Assembly (NCBI GenBank): GCA_027627685.1
Contig: CP091241.1
Location: 124,001 to 188,000, forward strand
DNA length: 64,000 bases
Direction: 5' to 3'
DNA from: Hyphomonadaceae bacterium ML37
Lineage (GTDB): Bacteria > Pseudomonadota > Alphaproteobacteria > Caulobacterales > Maricaulaceae
Shown here: positions 41,123 through 50,900 of the stretch, in pieces
How positions within the stretch are numbered: position 1 is the first letter of the stretch
Layout of the letters: each line of letters begins with the position of its first letter
Translations under genes and position numbers: made by a program
Notes under the pieces: generated by a model
The model's database searches: none
Seen by the model: only the letters and a program-made list of their open reading frames with translations
Told to the model about the DNA's origin: nothing

Positions 41123-41884
41123 ATGACCATGACCCGATCCGCCCCCGCGTCCGCGTCCGGCCTTGCCGCACCGGACGACCGACCTGCCGCCATTGACCTG
41201 AACGGCGTGCGCTTCGCCTACGGGCGGCGCGCCCCGGCCGTCATCGATATTGAGCGGTTTACCGTCGGCGCCGGCGAGCGCGTGTTTCTCAAAGGCGCCA
41301 GCGGATCGGGCAAATCCACCCTGCTGGGCCTGATCGCCGGGATACTCGATGCCCGCGAGGGCTCAGTGCATATGCTGGGCGAGGATTTGTCCGCCATGAG
41401 CGCGGCGCGCCGCGACCGCTTCCGCGCCGACCGGCTGGGCGTCATTTTCCAGATGTTCAACCTCCTGCCCTGGCTGCCCGCCGGGGCGAATATCACCTTG
41501 CCCGGCCGCTTCTCTGATCAGCGCCGCCCGGACGGGGCGGCCGCGCTGGAGGCGGAGGGCCGCCGCCTGCTCGCCCGGCTGGGCCTTGACCCGGACATTA
41601 TATGGAACCGCCCCGCACGCGCCTTGTCGGTGGGTCAGCAGCAGCGTGTCGCCGCCGCGCGCGCCCTGATCGGCCGGCCCGGCCTGATCCTCGCCGACGA
41701 GCCCACCAGCGCGCTGGACGCGGACAGCCGCGACGCCTTCATCACGCTTCTGATGGAGGAATGCGCGGCGTCTGGCGCGGCTTTGGTGTTTGTCAGTCAT
41801 GACGGATCGCTGGCGGGCCATTTTGACCGCGCCGAGGACCTCGCCTCTCTTAATCGCGCGCAGCTCGCCGAGGCGGCGTCATGA
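41123..41884 (+). CDS. ABC transporter ATP-binding protein (MacB/LolD type)
   Basis: Nucleotide-binding subunit of a type VII (MacB-like) ABC transporter. Walker A GASGSGKSTLLG is near 53-64, signature LSVGQQQR (a Gly-to-Val variant of LSGGQ, common in this class) near 173, Walker B LILADEPTSALD, and H-loop VSHDG near 228. The Q-loop region reads VIFQMFNLLPWLP. ATG 41123 or 41129 could be used; the more upstream frame lacks a ribosome binding site. Its stop overlaps the permease start by 4 nt, so the pair forms one transporter whose cargo is unknown; no periplasmic adaptor gene follows. Confidence 0.92.
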   Translation: MTMTRSAPASASGLAAPDDRPAAIDLNGVRFAYGRRAPAVIDIERFTVGAGERVFLKGASGSGKSTLLGLIAGILDAREGSVHMLGEDLSAMSAARRDRFRADRLGVIFQMFNLLPWLPAGANITLPGRFSDQRRPDGAAALEAEGRRLLARLGLDPDIIWNRPARALSVGQQQRVAAARALIGRPGLILADEPTSALDADSRDAFITLLMEECAASGAALVFVSHDGSLAGHFDRAEDLASLNRAQLAEAAS

Positions 41885-43140
41885 GCGCGGCGCCTATCGT
41901 CTCGCTGGCCTGGCGCTCAATCCTCAGCCGGGGGCTGACAGCGGCGCTCACCGTCGCCATCGTGGCGGTGTCGGTGATGCTGTATCTGGGCGTCGAGAAA
42001 GCGCGTCAGGGCGCGCGCGCCAGTTTCGAGAACACCATCTCGGGCGTGGACCTGATCGTCGGGGCGCGCTCCAGCCCGGTCAATCTCCTGCTCTATTCGG
42101 TGTTCCATATCGGCGACGCCACGAACAACATCACCTGGGACAGCTATCAACAGGTTGCCGGCGCGCCGGGCGTGGCCTGGACCGTGCCGATCAGCCTGGG
42201 CGATTCCCATCGCGGTTTCCGGGTCGTGGGCACGAGGGCTGAGTTCTTCGAGCGCTACCAGTATGCCGGACGCCGGCCTCTGACCTTTGCCGACGGCGCG
42301 CCTTTTGACGGCTTGTTTGAGGCGGTGGCCGGCGCCACCGTCGCGCGCCAGCTGGGCTATCAGACCGGCGACGAGATCGTGGTCGCCCATGGCTCCGGCG
42401 CGGTCAGCTTCATCGAGCATGATCTAAACCCCTTCACCCTGACCGGCGTTCTGGCGCCTACCGGCACGCCCGTGGACCGGTCGGTCTTCGTGTCGCTTGA
42501 AGCCATTGAGGCGATCCATCTCGACGGCGCCACAGGCCGCGGCTCTGCGCGCACGCCCGGCGAGCTGGCGGCCATGGACCTGCGGCCTGACCAGATCACG
42601 GCCTTCCTGGTGGGCCTCGACAGTCCCGTGGGGGCGCTGCGCCTGCAAAGGGCGGTGAACACCTATCCACGCGAGCCGCTTCAGGCGATCATGCCTGGCG
42701 TGGCGCTCGCCCAGCTCTGGCAGGTGGTGGGCGCAGCCGAAACCACCCTGGCTGCTGTGGCCGCCTTCGTGGTGCTGACCGGGCTTATCTCCATCCTGAT
42801 CTCCATCCTGACCAGCCTCAATGAGCGCCGGCGCGAGATGGCCATTCTGCGTGCGCTGGGCGCTCGGCCGCGCCATATCTTCGTGCTTCTGGTGGCCGAA
42901 GCCATGCTGCTGGCGCTGGCGGGCGCGGTGATCGGCGCCGGCCTCACCCATGGCGCGCTCTATCTCGGATCGCCGCTGCTCGAAGCGCGCTTCGGGATCG
43001 TGCTGATCGGGACCGGGCCCGGTTTGCAGGACCTGATCGTCATCGCCGCCGTCACCGGCGCGGCGGGGCTTCTGGGCATGGTCCCGGCCTGGCGGGCCTA
43101 TCGCCAGTCGCTGGCCGACGGCATGACAATCCGGGTGTAG
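41881..43140 (+). CDS. ABC transporter permease (FtsX/MacB-like)
   Basis: Membrane subunit with the MacB topology: one N-terminal helix (about 20-42), a large periplasmic domain (about 45-275) and three C-terminal helices in the FtsX domain (near 285-310, 325-355, 380-400). Markers include ISILTSLNERRREMAILRALGARPRHIF between helices 2 and 3 (the conserved coupling helix region, split here) and the terminal RAYRQSLADGMTIRV. Such transporters perform mechanotransmission or lipoprotein release rather than classic transport. Coupled by ATGA to the ATPase gene; a LysR gene starts 14 bp after its stop. Confidence 0.88.
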   Translation: MSAAPIVSLAWRSILSRGLTAALTVAIVAVSVMLYLGVEKARQGARASFENTISGVDLIVGARSSPVNLLLYSVFHIGDATNNITWDSYQQVAGAPGVAWTVPISLGDSHRGFRVVGTRAEFFERYQYAGRRPLTFADGAPFDGLFEAVAGATVARQLGYQTGDEIVVAHGSGAVSFIEHDLNPFTLTGVLAPTGTPVDRSVFVSLEAIEAIHLDGATGRGSARTPGELAAMDLRPDQITAFLVGLDSPVGALRLQRAVNTYPREPLQAIMPGVALAQLWQVVGAAETTLAAVAAFVVLTGLISILISILTSLNERRREMAILRALGARPRHIFVLLVAEAMLLALAGAVIGAGLTHGALYLGSPLLEARFGIVLIGTGPGLQDLIVIAAVTGAAGLLGMVPAWRAYRQSLADGMTIRV

Positions 43141-43154
43141 GGGGCGGGCAACAC

Positions 43155-44045
43155 ATGGACTGGGACAAGCTGAAATCCTTCCACGCCGCCGCCGAGGCGC
43201 GCTCGCTCACCGGGGCTGCTGAGACCCTGAACCTGTCCCAGTCGGCGGTGAGCCGGCAGATCTCCGCGCTGGAAGACAGTCTCGGCGTCAAGCTCTTCCA
43301 CCGCCACACGCGCGGGCTCTTGCTGACCGAGCCGGGCCGGGTTCTGTTCGAGGCTGCCGGCGATATCGCGGGCCGCGTCGCGCTGGCCGAAGGCGCGGTG
43401 CAAGACGTGCGCGACGAGCCCAGCGGGCTCTTGCGCATCACCGCGCCCACGGCGCTGGGCTCCATCTGGCTGGCGCCGCGCTTGGCGGGGTTTCACGCCG
43501 CCTTCCCCAATATCCGGCTGCGCCTGCTGCTGACCGATCACGAGCTCGATATCGCGCGGCTGGAGGCCGATGTGGCGATCCGGCCCTGGGCGCCGACCCA
43601 GAAAGACGTGATCCAGCGCAAGCTGATGGATGCGGGCCAGCATCTCTATGCCTCCCCCGCGTATCTGGCCCGGCGCGGCGCCCCTTTGAGCGAGGATGAT
43701 CTCGACGATCACAGCGTCATCGCCTACGGGCCGCGCCATCTCGCCCCGATCCCGCAACTGGGCTGGCCGCTGATGATCGGGCGCGACGGGCGCAAGCCGC
43801 GCGAGCCCATCGCCGAGGTCAATACCATCAAGGGCGTGATGCGCCTGTGCGAGGCCGGGCTCGGCATCGCCGGCCTGCCCGACTATGTGGCGCGCGAGAA
43901 CCCCAATCTCCTGCGCATCCTGCCCGAGGTGAGCGGACCGGATTTCGAGACCTATCTGATTTATCCCGAAGAGCTGCGCGGCTCACGCCGCGTCGCCGCC
44001 TTCGCCAGCTTCATCATCGAGGAAGCGCGGCGCTGGGAGAATTAA
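43155..44045 (+). CDS. LysR-family transcriptional regulator
   Basis: DNA-binding regulator with an N-terminal winged HTH: DWDKLKSFHAAAEARSLTGA (residues 2-21) and AAETLNLSQSAVSRQISALED, the classic LTTR recognition helix region. The effector-binding domain (about 90-290) is of the short VirS/GcvA-like kind, with VNTIKGVMRLCEAGLGIAGLP. Length 296 is normal. Because it follows the ABC permease in the same direction with 14 bp between, it may control that operon, although LTTR genes usually lie divergent from their targets. Confidence 0.92.
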   Translation: MDWDKLKSFHAAAEARSLTGAAETLNLSQSAVSRQISALEDSLGVKLFHRHTRGLLLTEPGRVLFEAAGDIAGRVALAEGAVQDVRDEPSGLLRITAPTALGSIWLAPRLAGFHAAFPNIRLRLLLTDHELDIARLEADVAIRPWAPTQKDVIQRKLMDAGQHLYASPAYLARRGAPLSEDDLDDHSVIAYGPRHLAPIPQLGWPLMIGRDGRKPREPIAEVNTIKGVMRLCEAGLGIAGLPDYVARENPNLLRILPEVSGPDFETYLIYPEELRGSRRVAAFASFIIEEARRWEN

Positions 44046-44048
44046 TTC

Positions 44049-44318
44049 TCACTCCCCCGGCGCTTTGGCCTTGATCACCAGCGCATGCACCGGCCCGGCC
44101 AGCAGATCGGCCAGCGCCGTATTGACCAGACGGTGGCGCGCCACCCGGCTCTGACCGGCGAAGGCGTCCGCTGTGATCTGCACCGTGAAATGGCTTTCCC
44201 CGCCCGGCCGCGCCCCGGCATGTCCGGCATGGAGATGGCTGTCATCGATGACGGCCAGCTGCGCCGGCGCGAAAGCGGCGCTGAGGGCGGTCTCGATCTG
44301 CTGCGCGATTGTGGTCAT
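44049..44318 (-). CDS. bolA: BolA family protein
   Basis: Small class II KH-like protein working with monothiol glutaredoxins in Fe-S or morphology regulation. From ATG 44318 it has 89 residues: TTIAQQIETALSAAFAPAQLAVIDDS, then the BolA signature H-x-G in SHLHAGHAGARPGGESHFTVQI (split here) and the conserved R-H motif in RVARHRLVNTALADLL. A longer frame to 44372 is rejected, since it would extend over the divergent J-domain gene's 5' region. Ends 4 bp from the convergent LysR stop. bolA divergent to a J-domain gene upstream of cobS is an alphaproteobacterial hallmark. Confidence 0.9.
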   Translation of the reverse strand: MTTIAQQIETALSAAFAPAQLAVIDDSHLHAGHAGARPGGESHFTVQITADAFAGQSRVARHRLVNTALADLLAGPVHALVIKAKAPGE

Positions 44319-44370
44319 GCGTGTCACCCGTTCATTGCCCGCAAACCGGACGCACCCCATACTTGGCATC

Positions 44371-45003
44371 ATGGACGGCGATTACAAATACCGCCCGCGG
44401 TTTGTCGACATCCGGATCAAGCCCCCGCGTGACGCGGCCGGGCCGCGCGAGCGCCTGTGCGATTATCCGCAATGCCGCGCCAAGGCCACAGCCCGATCGC
44501 CGAAGAATCCGGCCCTGCCCGGCGAGTATTATCAGTTCTGCGCCCCCCACGCCGCCGAGTACAACAAGGCGTGGAATTTCTTTGAAGGCATGAGCGAGGA
44601 GGAGGCCCGCGCCTATGCGCGCGCCGATCAGTACGGCCACCGCCCCACCTGGAATTTCGCTGCCGGATCCGGGACGCGCAAGCGCGCCGAGCGCGCAGCG
44701 AAGAATTTCCAGGACGGGTTCGTGGACCCCTTCTCCCTGTTCGGCGACCGCCCGCCGCCCGGCGCCGAGCGGGCGCGGGAGCGCGCGGCGGACCCGGAAC
44801 CGGGCCTCGGCCGCCTGCACCAGCGCGCGCTGGAAACCCTGCGTCTGGAGCGCACCGCCACGCGCGGCGAGGTGCGCAAGCGCTATGCCGAGCTGGTGCG
44901 CGCCTATCACCCGGACTCCAATGGCGGCGACCGCTCCATGGAAGAGCAATTGCAAAGGGTGGTGGCGAGCTATCAGATTCTGAAGAATGCCGGGATGGCG
45001 TGA
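44371..45003 (+). CDS. J-domain (DnaJ-like) protein
   Basis: A 210-residue cytosolic co-chaperone-like protein with a C-terminal J-domain (about 148-210): ALETLRLERTATRGEVRKRY, then HPD in RAYHPDSNGGD, the motif needed to stimulate DnaK. The N-terminal half is a conserved, cysteine-bearing region (CDYPQCRAKATARSP, FCAPHAAEYNKAWNFF) that looks like a small metal- or substrate-binding module. ATG 44371 is chosen because the longer frame overlaps bolA on the other strand and lacks homology-like sequence. cobS starts 100 bp downstream. Confidence 0.88.
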   Translation: MDGDYKYRPRFVDIRIKPPRDAAGPRERLCDYPQCRAKATARSPKNPALPGEYYQFCAPHAAEYNKAWNFFEGMSEEEARAYARADQYGHRPTWNFAAGSGTRKRAERAAKNFQDGFVDPFSLFGDRPPPGAERARERAADPEPGLGRLHQRALETLRLERTATRGEVRKRYAELVRAYHPDSNGGDRSMEEQLQRVVASYQILKNAGMA

Positions 45004-45102
45004 TGGCGCCTCGGCGGTGGCGCCGGGTTCGCTCGCGCGCTAGTTAAGGCTCCTGATACGCACCTGACCTGTTCCTCCCGCCAGAATGAATCCGGACCGC
45101 AC

Positions 45103-46092
45103 ATGACCGACGACGCCCTGATTTCCGCCCAGCCTGATACGACCGCCGGCTGCAAGTCCCTGTTCGGGTTCAGCCCGGGCTTCCAGGTGCCGGCCTTCTC
45201 TACGCGCGGCGAGCACGTGCCGGAGATTGACCCCACCTATGTGTTTGATCCGGGGACCACGCGCGCCATTCTGGCCGGCTTCGCCTTCAACCGGCGCGTC
45301 ATGATCCAGGGCTATCACGGCACCGGCAAATCCACCCATGTGGAGCAGGTGGCCGCGCGCCTCAACTGGCCGATGATCCGGGTCAATCTCGACAGCCATG
45401 TCAGCCGCATCGACATGGTGGGCAAGGACGCCATCGTGGTGCGCAACGGCCAGCAGGTGACCGAGTTCCAGGAAGGCATTCTGCCCTGGGCCGTACAGCG
45501 CCCGGTCGCCCTCCTGTTCGATGAATATGACGCGGGCCGCCCTGACGTGATGTTCGTGATCCAGCGCGTGCTGGAAGCCTCGGGCTCGCTCACCCTGCTG
45601 GACCAGAACCGGGTGATCCGCGCCCATTCCCATTTCCGCCTGTTCGCCACCACCAACACGGTGGGTCTGGGCGATACGACGGGGCTTTATCATGGCACCC
45701 AGCAGATCAATCAGGGCCAGATGGACCGCTGGTCCATCGTCGCCACGCTCAATTATCTGCCCGCCGAGACCGAGCGCGCCATCGTGGCGGCCAAGATCGG
45801 CGAGAGCGCGCAAACGCCCGAGGGCGCCAAGCAAATCGCCGACATGGTGAAAGTCGCCGAGATGACGCGCAACGCCTTCGTCGCGGGGGATCTGTCCACC
45901 GTGATGAGCCCGCGCACCGTGCTGACCTGGGCTGAAAACACCGCGATTTTCGGCGATCCGGGCCTGGCCTTCCGCCTGACCTTCGTCAACAAGTGCGACG
46001 AGCTGGAACGCCCCATCCTGGCGGAATTCTATCAGCGCGTGTTCGGGGTGGATCTGCCCGAAAGCGCGGTGAAGCCGGTGCAGGCGGCCTGA
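45103..46092 (+). CDS. cobS: AAA+ ATPase, cobaltochelatase subunit CobS
   Basis: MoxR-type AAA+ ATPase; with CobT it powers cobalt insertion by CobN in aerobic cobalamin synthesis. Walker [10 protein letters not shown] is at 70-78, Walker [14 protein letters not shown] near 142-152, sensor 1 [19 protein letters not shown] near 184-202 and a conserved [12 protein letters not shown] segment. Length 329 is normal. The expected partner cobT is missing directly downstream: a phytase-like gene follows after 94 bp. It may pair with CobT elsewhere or serve another metal-insertion complex. Confidence 0.92.
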   Translation: MTDDALISAQPDTTAGCKSLFGFSPGFQVPAFSTRGEHVPEIDPTYVFDPGTTRAILAGFAFNRRVMIQGYHGTGKSTHVEQVAARLNWPMIRVNLDSHVSRIDMVGKDAIVVRNGQQVTEFQEGILPWAVQRPVALLFDEYDAGRPDVMFVIQRVLEASGSLTLLDQNRVIRAHSHFRLFATTNTVGLGDTTGLYHGTQQINQGQMDRWSIVATLNYLPAETERAIVAAKIGESAQTPEGAKQIADMVKVAEMTRNAFVAGDLSTVMSPRTVLTWAENTAIFGDPGLAFRLTFVNKCDELERPILAEFYQRVFGVDLPESAVKPVQAA

Positions 46093-46186
46093 TCCGGACC
46101 GCGCCGGGCAAAAAACCGTCACCGAACCGGGCGATACTTCTCCTGTTCAGGCGCGCAGGCGCTGCAGATCAGGGCGGGCCGGAGCG

Positions 46187-47200
46187 ATGATGCCTTTCAA
46201 ACCCCTGTGGCTGGCGGCGGCACTGGCGCTGACCGCCGCCTGCGGCGCGCAAGCGGGCGATACGCGAAGCGAAGAGCGCTCGGTCACGATCGAGGCGGTC
46301 GCCGTCCCGCTCTATCCCGATGACCCGGACCGCCGCGATGCCGGCCAGCTCACCTATCGCGGCGGGCTCGTCCTGACGTCCGATGATCCGGCCTTTGGCG
46401 GGTTTTCGGCGCTGGAGTTGAGCGCAGACGGCACGCGCCTGCTGGCCGTCTCCGATCGCGGGCAATGGCTGGTCGCCGACATCATCCATGACGCGGACGG
46501 CGCGCCTGCGGCGCTGGACAACGCCCGCATGGCGCCGCTGCGTGATTCTGAAGGCGCGCCGTTTGAGGGCCGTTGGGCCGACGCCGAGGGCGTCTCCCAC
46601 TGGTCAAGCGGCGTCTATCTCGTCAGCTTCGAGCGTCACCACCGGGTGGAATCCTATCATTTGGGGGAGGACTGGTCGCTGATCGGGTCAGCGAACGCCA
46701 TCCGCCTGCCCCCACCGCCGGGCGCGGACGATTTTGCGGACAACGGTTCTCTGGAAGCCCTCGCCGTCCAGTCGGGCTTCGCCTGGGTGGGGGTGGAGTA
46801 TCCGCAAGGCGTCACCGGCGTGCACACGGTCTTCCGCTATGACCTCTCCGATCCGGGCGCGGAGGCGACACGGCACGCGGTCCAGCTGGCGCCGGGCTTC
46901 GGGCTGGTGGCGTTTGCCGAGCTCGGTGACGGCCAGCTTCTGGCCGTGCAGCGCTTCTGGCGGCGCGATGTGGGCAATCGCATCCGTATCAGCCGCATCA
47001 GTGAAGCCGCCATTCTCGATCCGCGCAACCGGCCCGAGGCCGAGTTTCTCGGTGAAATCACGCCGGACATGACGGTCGACAATTTCGAAGCCGCCGCCGT
47101 GGTGACGATCCATGGCCGCCAGCGCCTCTACCTCCTGTCCGACGATAATTTCAGCGCCACCCAGCGCACGCTGCTGATGAGCTTTGATCTGCCGGAGTAG
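46187..47200 (+). CDS. Esterase-like activity of phytase family protein, exported
   Basis: PF13449-type beta-propeller protein with an N-terminal signal (LWLAAALALTAACGA, lipobox-like TAAC near residue 19). Markers: GGFSALELSADGTRLLAVSDRGQWL, a DRG motif near 83-92 typical of the family, ADAEGVSHWSSGVYLVSFERHHRV and NGSLEALAV, with a final YLLSDDNF blade. Substrate unknown; the family name derives from phytase similarity and does not prove phytate hydrolysis. In many alphaproteobacteria this gene follows cobT and precedes rpmB; here it follows cobS directly and is followed by a toxin-antitoxin pair. Confidence 0.85.
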   Translation: MMPFKPLWLAAALALTAACGAQAGDTRSEERSVTIEAVAVPLYPDDPDRRDAGQLTYRGGLVLTSDDPAFGGFSALELSADGTRLLAVSDRGQWLVADIIHDADGAPAALDNARMAPLRDSEGAPFEGRWADAEGVSHWSSGVYLVSFERHHRVESYHLGEDWSLIGSANAIRLPPPPGADDFADNGSLEALAVQSGFAWVGVEYPQGVTGVHTVFRYDLSDPGAEATRHAVQLAPGFGLVAFAELGDGQLLAVQRFWRRDVGNRIRISRISEAAILDPRNRPEAEFLGEITPDMTVDNFEAAAVVTIHGRQRLYLLSDDNFSATQRTLLMSFDLPE

Positions 47201-47218
47201 CGTTCAGGCGCTGGGCGA

Positions 47219-47602
47219 TTACCAGATGCGCTGGACGGCATAGGCGTCCAGCGCCGCGTCCGGGCTGACCAGGGGTACGCGGCGGGCGATGGCCTGCGCC
47301 ACCAGCATCCGGTCGAGGGGGTCGCCATGATGGCGCGGCAGGAAACCGGCGCTGATCGCGTCCTCAAGCGTCACCTCGATCAGCTTGAAAGGCGGGCGCG
47401 CGAGGCGGACTTCCAGCGCAGGCCAGAAATCCGTATCAACCGGAAGCTTGCCCGAACCGGCCTTGATGGCCAGCTCCCATACGCTGACCGGACTGACAAG
47501 GAGGATTTGAGCCTCATCCAGCGCAGCCCGCGCTTGACCGCTCAGCCGTGGCGAGTTGAACTGCCACCACATCAGGACGGCGCTATCGAGCATCAACGTC
47601 AT
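47219..47602 (-). CDS. VapC-type PIN-domain toxin (module 1)
   Basis: Putative ribonuclease toxin. PIN landmarks: LMLDSAVLMWW with the first catalytic Asp (residue 6), VSPVSVWELAIKAGSGKL with the conserved Glu near 43, and HHGDPLDRMLVAQA with two Asp residues near 91-95. This is the PIN subgroup usually annotated as YobL/VapC partnered with Phd/YefM-type antitoxins. 127 residues. Start overlaps the antitoxin stop by 4 nt (ATGA). Preceded by a 51-bp palindrome that probably is the operon's operator. Confidence 0.9.
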   Translation of the reverse strand: MTLMLDSAVLMWWQFNSPRLSGQARAALDEAQILLVSPVSVWELAIKAGSGKLPVDTDFWPALEVRLARPPFKLIEVTLEDAISAGFLPRHHGDPLDRMLVAQAIARRVPLVSPDAALDAYAVQRIW

Positions 47603-47871
47603 GAGGCGAGCGTGTTGTCGACCCGCTCGAATTCAGCGATCTCCGCCTCGCTCATGGGCTCGGCGAGCGCATCAAGCGCGTCTTCGCTGACGCCGAACAT
47701 TCCCGCCCATTCCCCCGGTTGGTGACGCAAGGCGGGGGCGGGGTCTGCCAGGATCAGGCGCGCCACCGGCGTGTCGCCACGCGCGATGATGATCTCCTCG
47801 CCCGCCTCCACCGCGCGCAACAGGCGCGACAGATGGGTTTTGGCTTCATGCACGGTCACGGTGCGGGCCAT
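47599..47871 (-). CDS. Phd/YefM-family antitoxin (module 1)
   Basis: Antitoxin and autorepressor of the PIN toxin. The N-terminal Phd/YefM DNA-binding pattern is VTVHEAKTHLSRLLRAVEAGEEIIIARGD (split), continuing TPVARL; the C-terminal half (about 55-90), acidic and flexible (EPMSEAEIAEFE), should wrap the toxin. 90 residues. A GGAGG lies 5 nt upstream of the ATG, inside one arm of the palindrome, so a repressor bound there could also affect start-site accessibility. Confidence 0.9.
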   Translation of the reverse strand: MARTVTVHEAKTHLSRLLRAVEAGEEIIIARGDTPVARLILADPAPALRHQPGEWAGMFGVSEDALDALAEPMSEAEIAEFERVDNTLAS

Positions 47872-47922
47872 GGCGGCCTCCGATTAGCTAAGTCAACTTG
47901 ACTAAGCTAATCGGAGGCCGCC
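47872..47922. repeat. 51-bp near-perfect palindrome, probable toxin-antitoxin operator
   Basis: From 47872 the left arm (GGCGGCCTCCGATTAGCTAA, continuing GTCAA) is mirrored by the right arm ending at 47922, with a single mismatched pair among 25. It begins at the base next to the antitoxin ATG and ends 15 bp before the putA stop codon, so it could act both as antitoxin/toxin operator and as a hairpin that ends putA transcription. The core is AT-rich, the ends GC-rich and carry the ribosome binding site. Confidence 0.75.
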
Positions 47923-47937
47923 TGGACAAAGTCCGCC

Positions 47938-50900
47938 CTACAAGCTCAACAATTCCGGGTCCCCGCCCTGGGCGGCGATGTTGATGGTGATCACCCGTTC
48001 AGCCGCAAAGCGCACGAGGTAGTTCGGCCCGCCCGCCTTGGGGCCGGTGCCCGACAGGCCCTCGCCGCCGAAGGGCTGGACGCCCACCACCGCGCCGATC
48101 ATGGACCGGTTCACATAGACATTGCCCGCCGGCACAGCCGCGCGCACCATCTCCATGAAGCGCTCCAGACGCGAATGGACGCCCAGCGTCAGCCCATAGC
48201 GCTTGGCGGCGAGCTGGGCGGCGATCTTCGGCAGGTCCGCGCGCTTGTAGCGCATGACGTGCAGGACCGGACCGAACTTCTCCTCGGTGATCTGGTCCAG
48301 CGTGTCGATCTCCACCAGCGCGGGGGCAAAGAACAGCCCCTTCGCTTTCACCGCCGGGTCCAGCGGCGCGCGATGAAGCAGGCGCGCGCCATTGCCCGTG
48401 ATGGCGTCGAGATGGGCGTCCAGCATGGCCACGGCGCCGGCGTCGATGACCGGCCCGATATCGGTGGCGGGGTCCGACGGATCGCCCAGTTGCAGTGCGT
48501 CCATGGCGCCTTTCAGACCTTCGATCAGGCCGTCAGCGCTTTCCTGGGGCAGGATGATCAGGCGCATGGCCGAGCAGCGCTGGCCCGCCGACCCAAAGGC
48601 GGAATGGATCGTATCGTCGATCACCTGTTCCTTCAGGGCCGAGGTGTCCACGAACATGGCGTTCAGCCCGCCGGTTTCGGCGATCAGCGGCACGATGGGC
48701 CCGTCCTTGGCCGCCAGCGCCCGGTTGATCAGGCGCGCAACCTGCGTCGACCCGGTGAAGGCGACGCCGTCAATCTCCTCCAGCCCGGTCAGCGCCGAAC
48801 CCACCCGGCCATCGCCGGGCAGAAGGTGCAGCACGTCGGCGGGAAGCCCGGCCTTGTGGAATATCTTAACAGCCTCGAACGCGATCAGCGGGCTCTGCTC
48901 GGCCGGTTTGGCCAGCACGGTATTACCCGCAGCCAGCGCGGCCGCGAGCTCGCCGGTGAAAATCGCCAGCGGAAAATTCCACGGGCTGATGCAAACGAAC
49001 ACGCCGCGCCCGGCGAGGCCCAGATGATTGGTCTCACCGGCGGGTCCTGGCAGGCGCACGGGGGCGGCGAACTTGGTCTCGGCCTCGGCGGCGTAATAGC
49101 GCAGGAAATCCACCGCCTCGCGCACTTCGGCCACGCCATCGGCCAGCGTCTTGCAGGTCTCGCGCGTCATCAGGGCGATCAGCCGGTCAGTCTCGGCCTC
49201 CAGCGCGTCGGCCATATCGCGCAGGATCATGGCGCGTTTGGGCCCGCCCAAGGCGTCCCAGCCAGGCTGGGCGGCGCGGGCGGCGTCCAGCGCGCGGGTG
49301 ATGTCAGCCTCGCCCGCATCGCGCACCTCAGCCACCGCGAAGGCGAAATCGGCCGGGCTGCACAGCGTAATGCCGCCGCCGGTCACCGCTTCGCCTTTGA
49401 TGATGGGTCCGCAGGGCCAGGGCGCCCCGGAATCGAACGTCTTCTGGGCCTCGGCCAGGCGGGCGCGCACACGGGCCTGGCTCAGATCTACGCCCGCGGC
49501 ATTGATCCGGCTCTCGCCGTACAGCGCGGGCGGGGCGGGGATAAAGGGATGGCGGTCCAGCGTCGCGGCGGCCGCGAACGGCCCCCGGGCCACGTCTTCG
49601 GCAGGCACATCGGGGTCGAGGAAGCTGTGCACGAAGGAGGTATTGGCGCCGTTTTCCAGCAGGCGGCGCACCAGGTAGGGCAGCAGGTCTTCGTGACTGC
49701 CCACCGGCGCATAGACGCGCACGCGGGCGAGATCGTCATACGCCTCGGCTGCCGCGTCATAGAGCGGCTCGCCCATGCCGTGCAGGCGCTGGAATTCGTA
49801 ATCGGCATGGCCCGCTTCGGCGGCCAGTGCGCGTACGGCAGCGAGCGTATGCGCGTTATGGGTGGCGAACTGACCGTAGATCGCGCCGCGCGCGCCCAGC
49901 ATGAGGCGCGCGCACGCCAGGAAATTGAGATCGGTGGCGGGCTTGGTGGACCAGACGGGGAAATCCTCATGGCCGGCCATCTGGGCGTGCTTGATCTCGG
50001 TATCCCAATAGGCGCCCTTGACCAGACGCACCATCAGCCGGCGCCCGCTGGCGTCCGCCAGCGCGATCAGGCGCTCGATCACCGCATGGGCGCGCTTCTG
50101 ATAGGCCTGCACGGCGAGACCCAGCCCGTTCCAGCCCGCCAGCGACGGCTCATGGGCCAGACGCTCCAGAATTTTCAGCGACAGCACCAGACGGTCGGCC
50201 TCTTCCGCGTCCAGGCAGAAGCCGATATCTGCGGCGCGCGCCGCCTGCGCCTGCTCCAGCAGCTTGGGATAAAGCTGATCCATCACATCGGCCAGCTTCA
50301 CCGCACTGTAGCGCGGATGCAGGGCGGACAGCTTGACGCTGACCCCGTCCACACCCTCAACCGGCCCGTCCTGACGTTTCGCCGCGACGGCGGCGATGGC
50401 GCCCATATAGCGGTCATGATAGCGCGCGGCGTCGGCATCGGTGCGCGCCGCCTCGCCCAGCATGTCAAAGCTGAACAGCGGCTTGATTCCGCCCGCGCTC
50501 TTCCAGGCCCGCCCGCGCTTCAGGGCGCCCGCCATGTTGCGGCCGAGCACGAATTGCTCGCCCAGAATGCGCATGGCCTGGCGCACCGCGCTGCGGATCA
50601 CCGGCTCGCCCACCCGCCCGGTGAGGCGGCGGAAATAGCCTGCGGGATCGCGCTGGGCGGCCGGCTCCACATCCATCAGCGATCCGGTGAGCATCAGGCC
50701 CAGCGTGGAGGCGTTGACCAGCCAGTTGTCCGACTTCCATGCATGCTCGGCCCAGGCGCCCGAGCCGAGCTTCTCCGCGATCAGCGCATCGGCGGTCTTG
50801 GCGTCGGGCACGCGCAGCAGCGCCTCGGCGAGGCACATCAGGGCCAGCCCCTCCTTGTTGGACAGGCCGAACTCCTGAAGAAAGCTTTCCATCAGACCGG

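Noticed and set aside
41123-43140. The ABC pair as LolCDE lipoprotein exporter
   Set aside because: The permease has MacB/FtsX topology and there is no second permease; LolD-like features of the ATPase are shared by the whole class.
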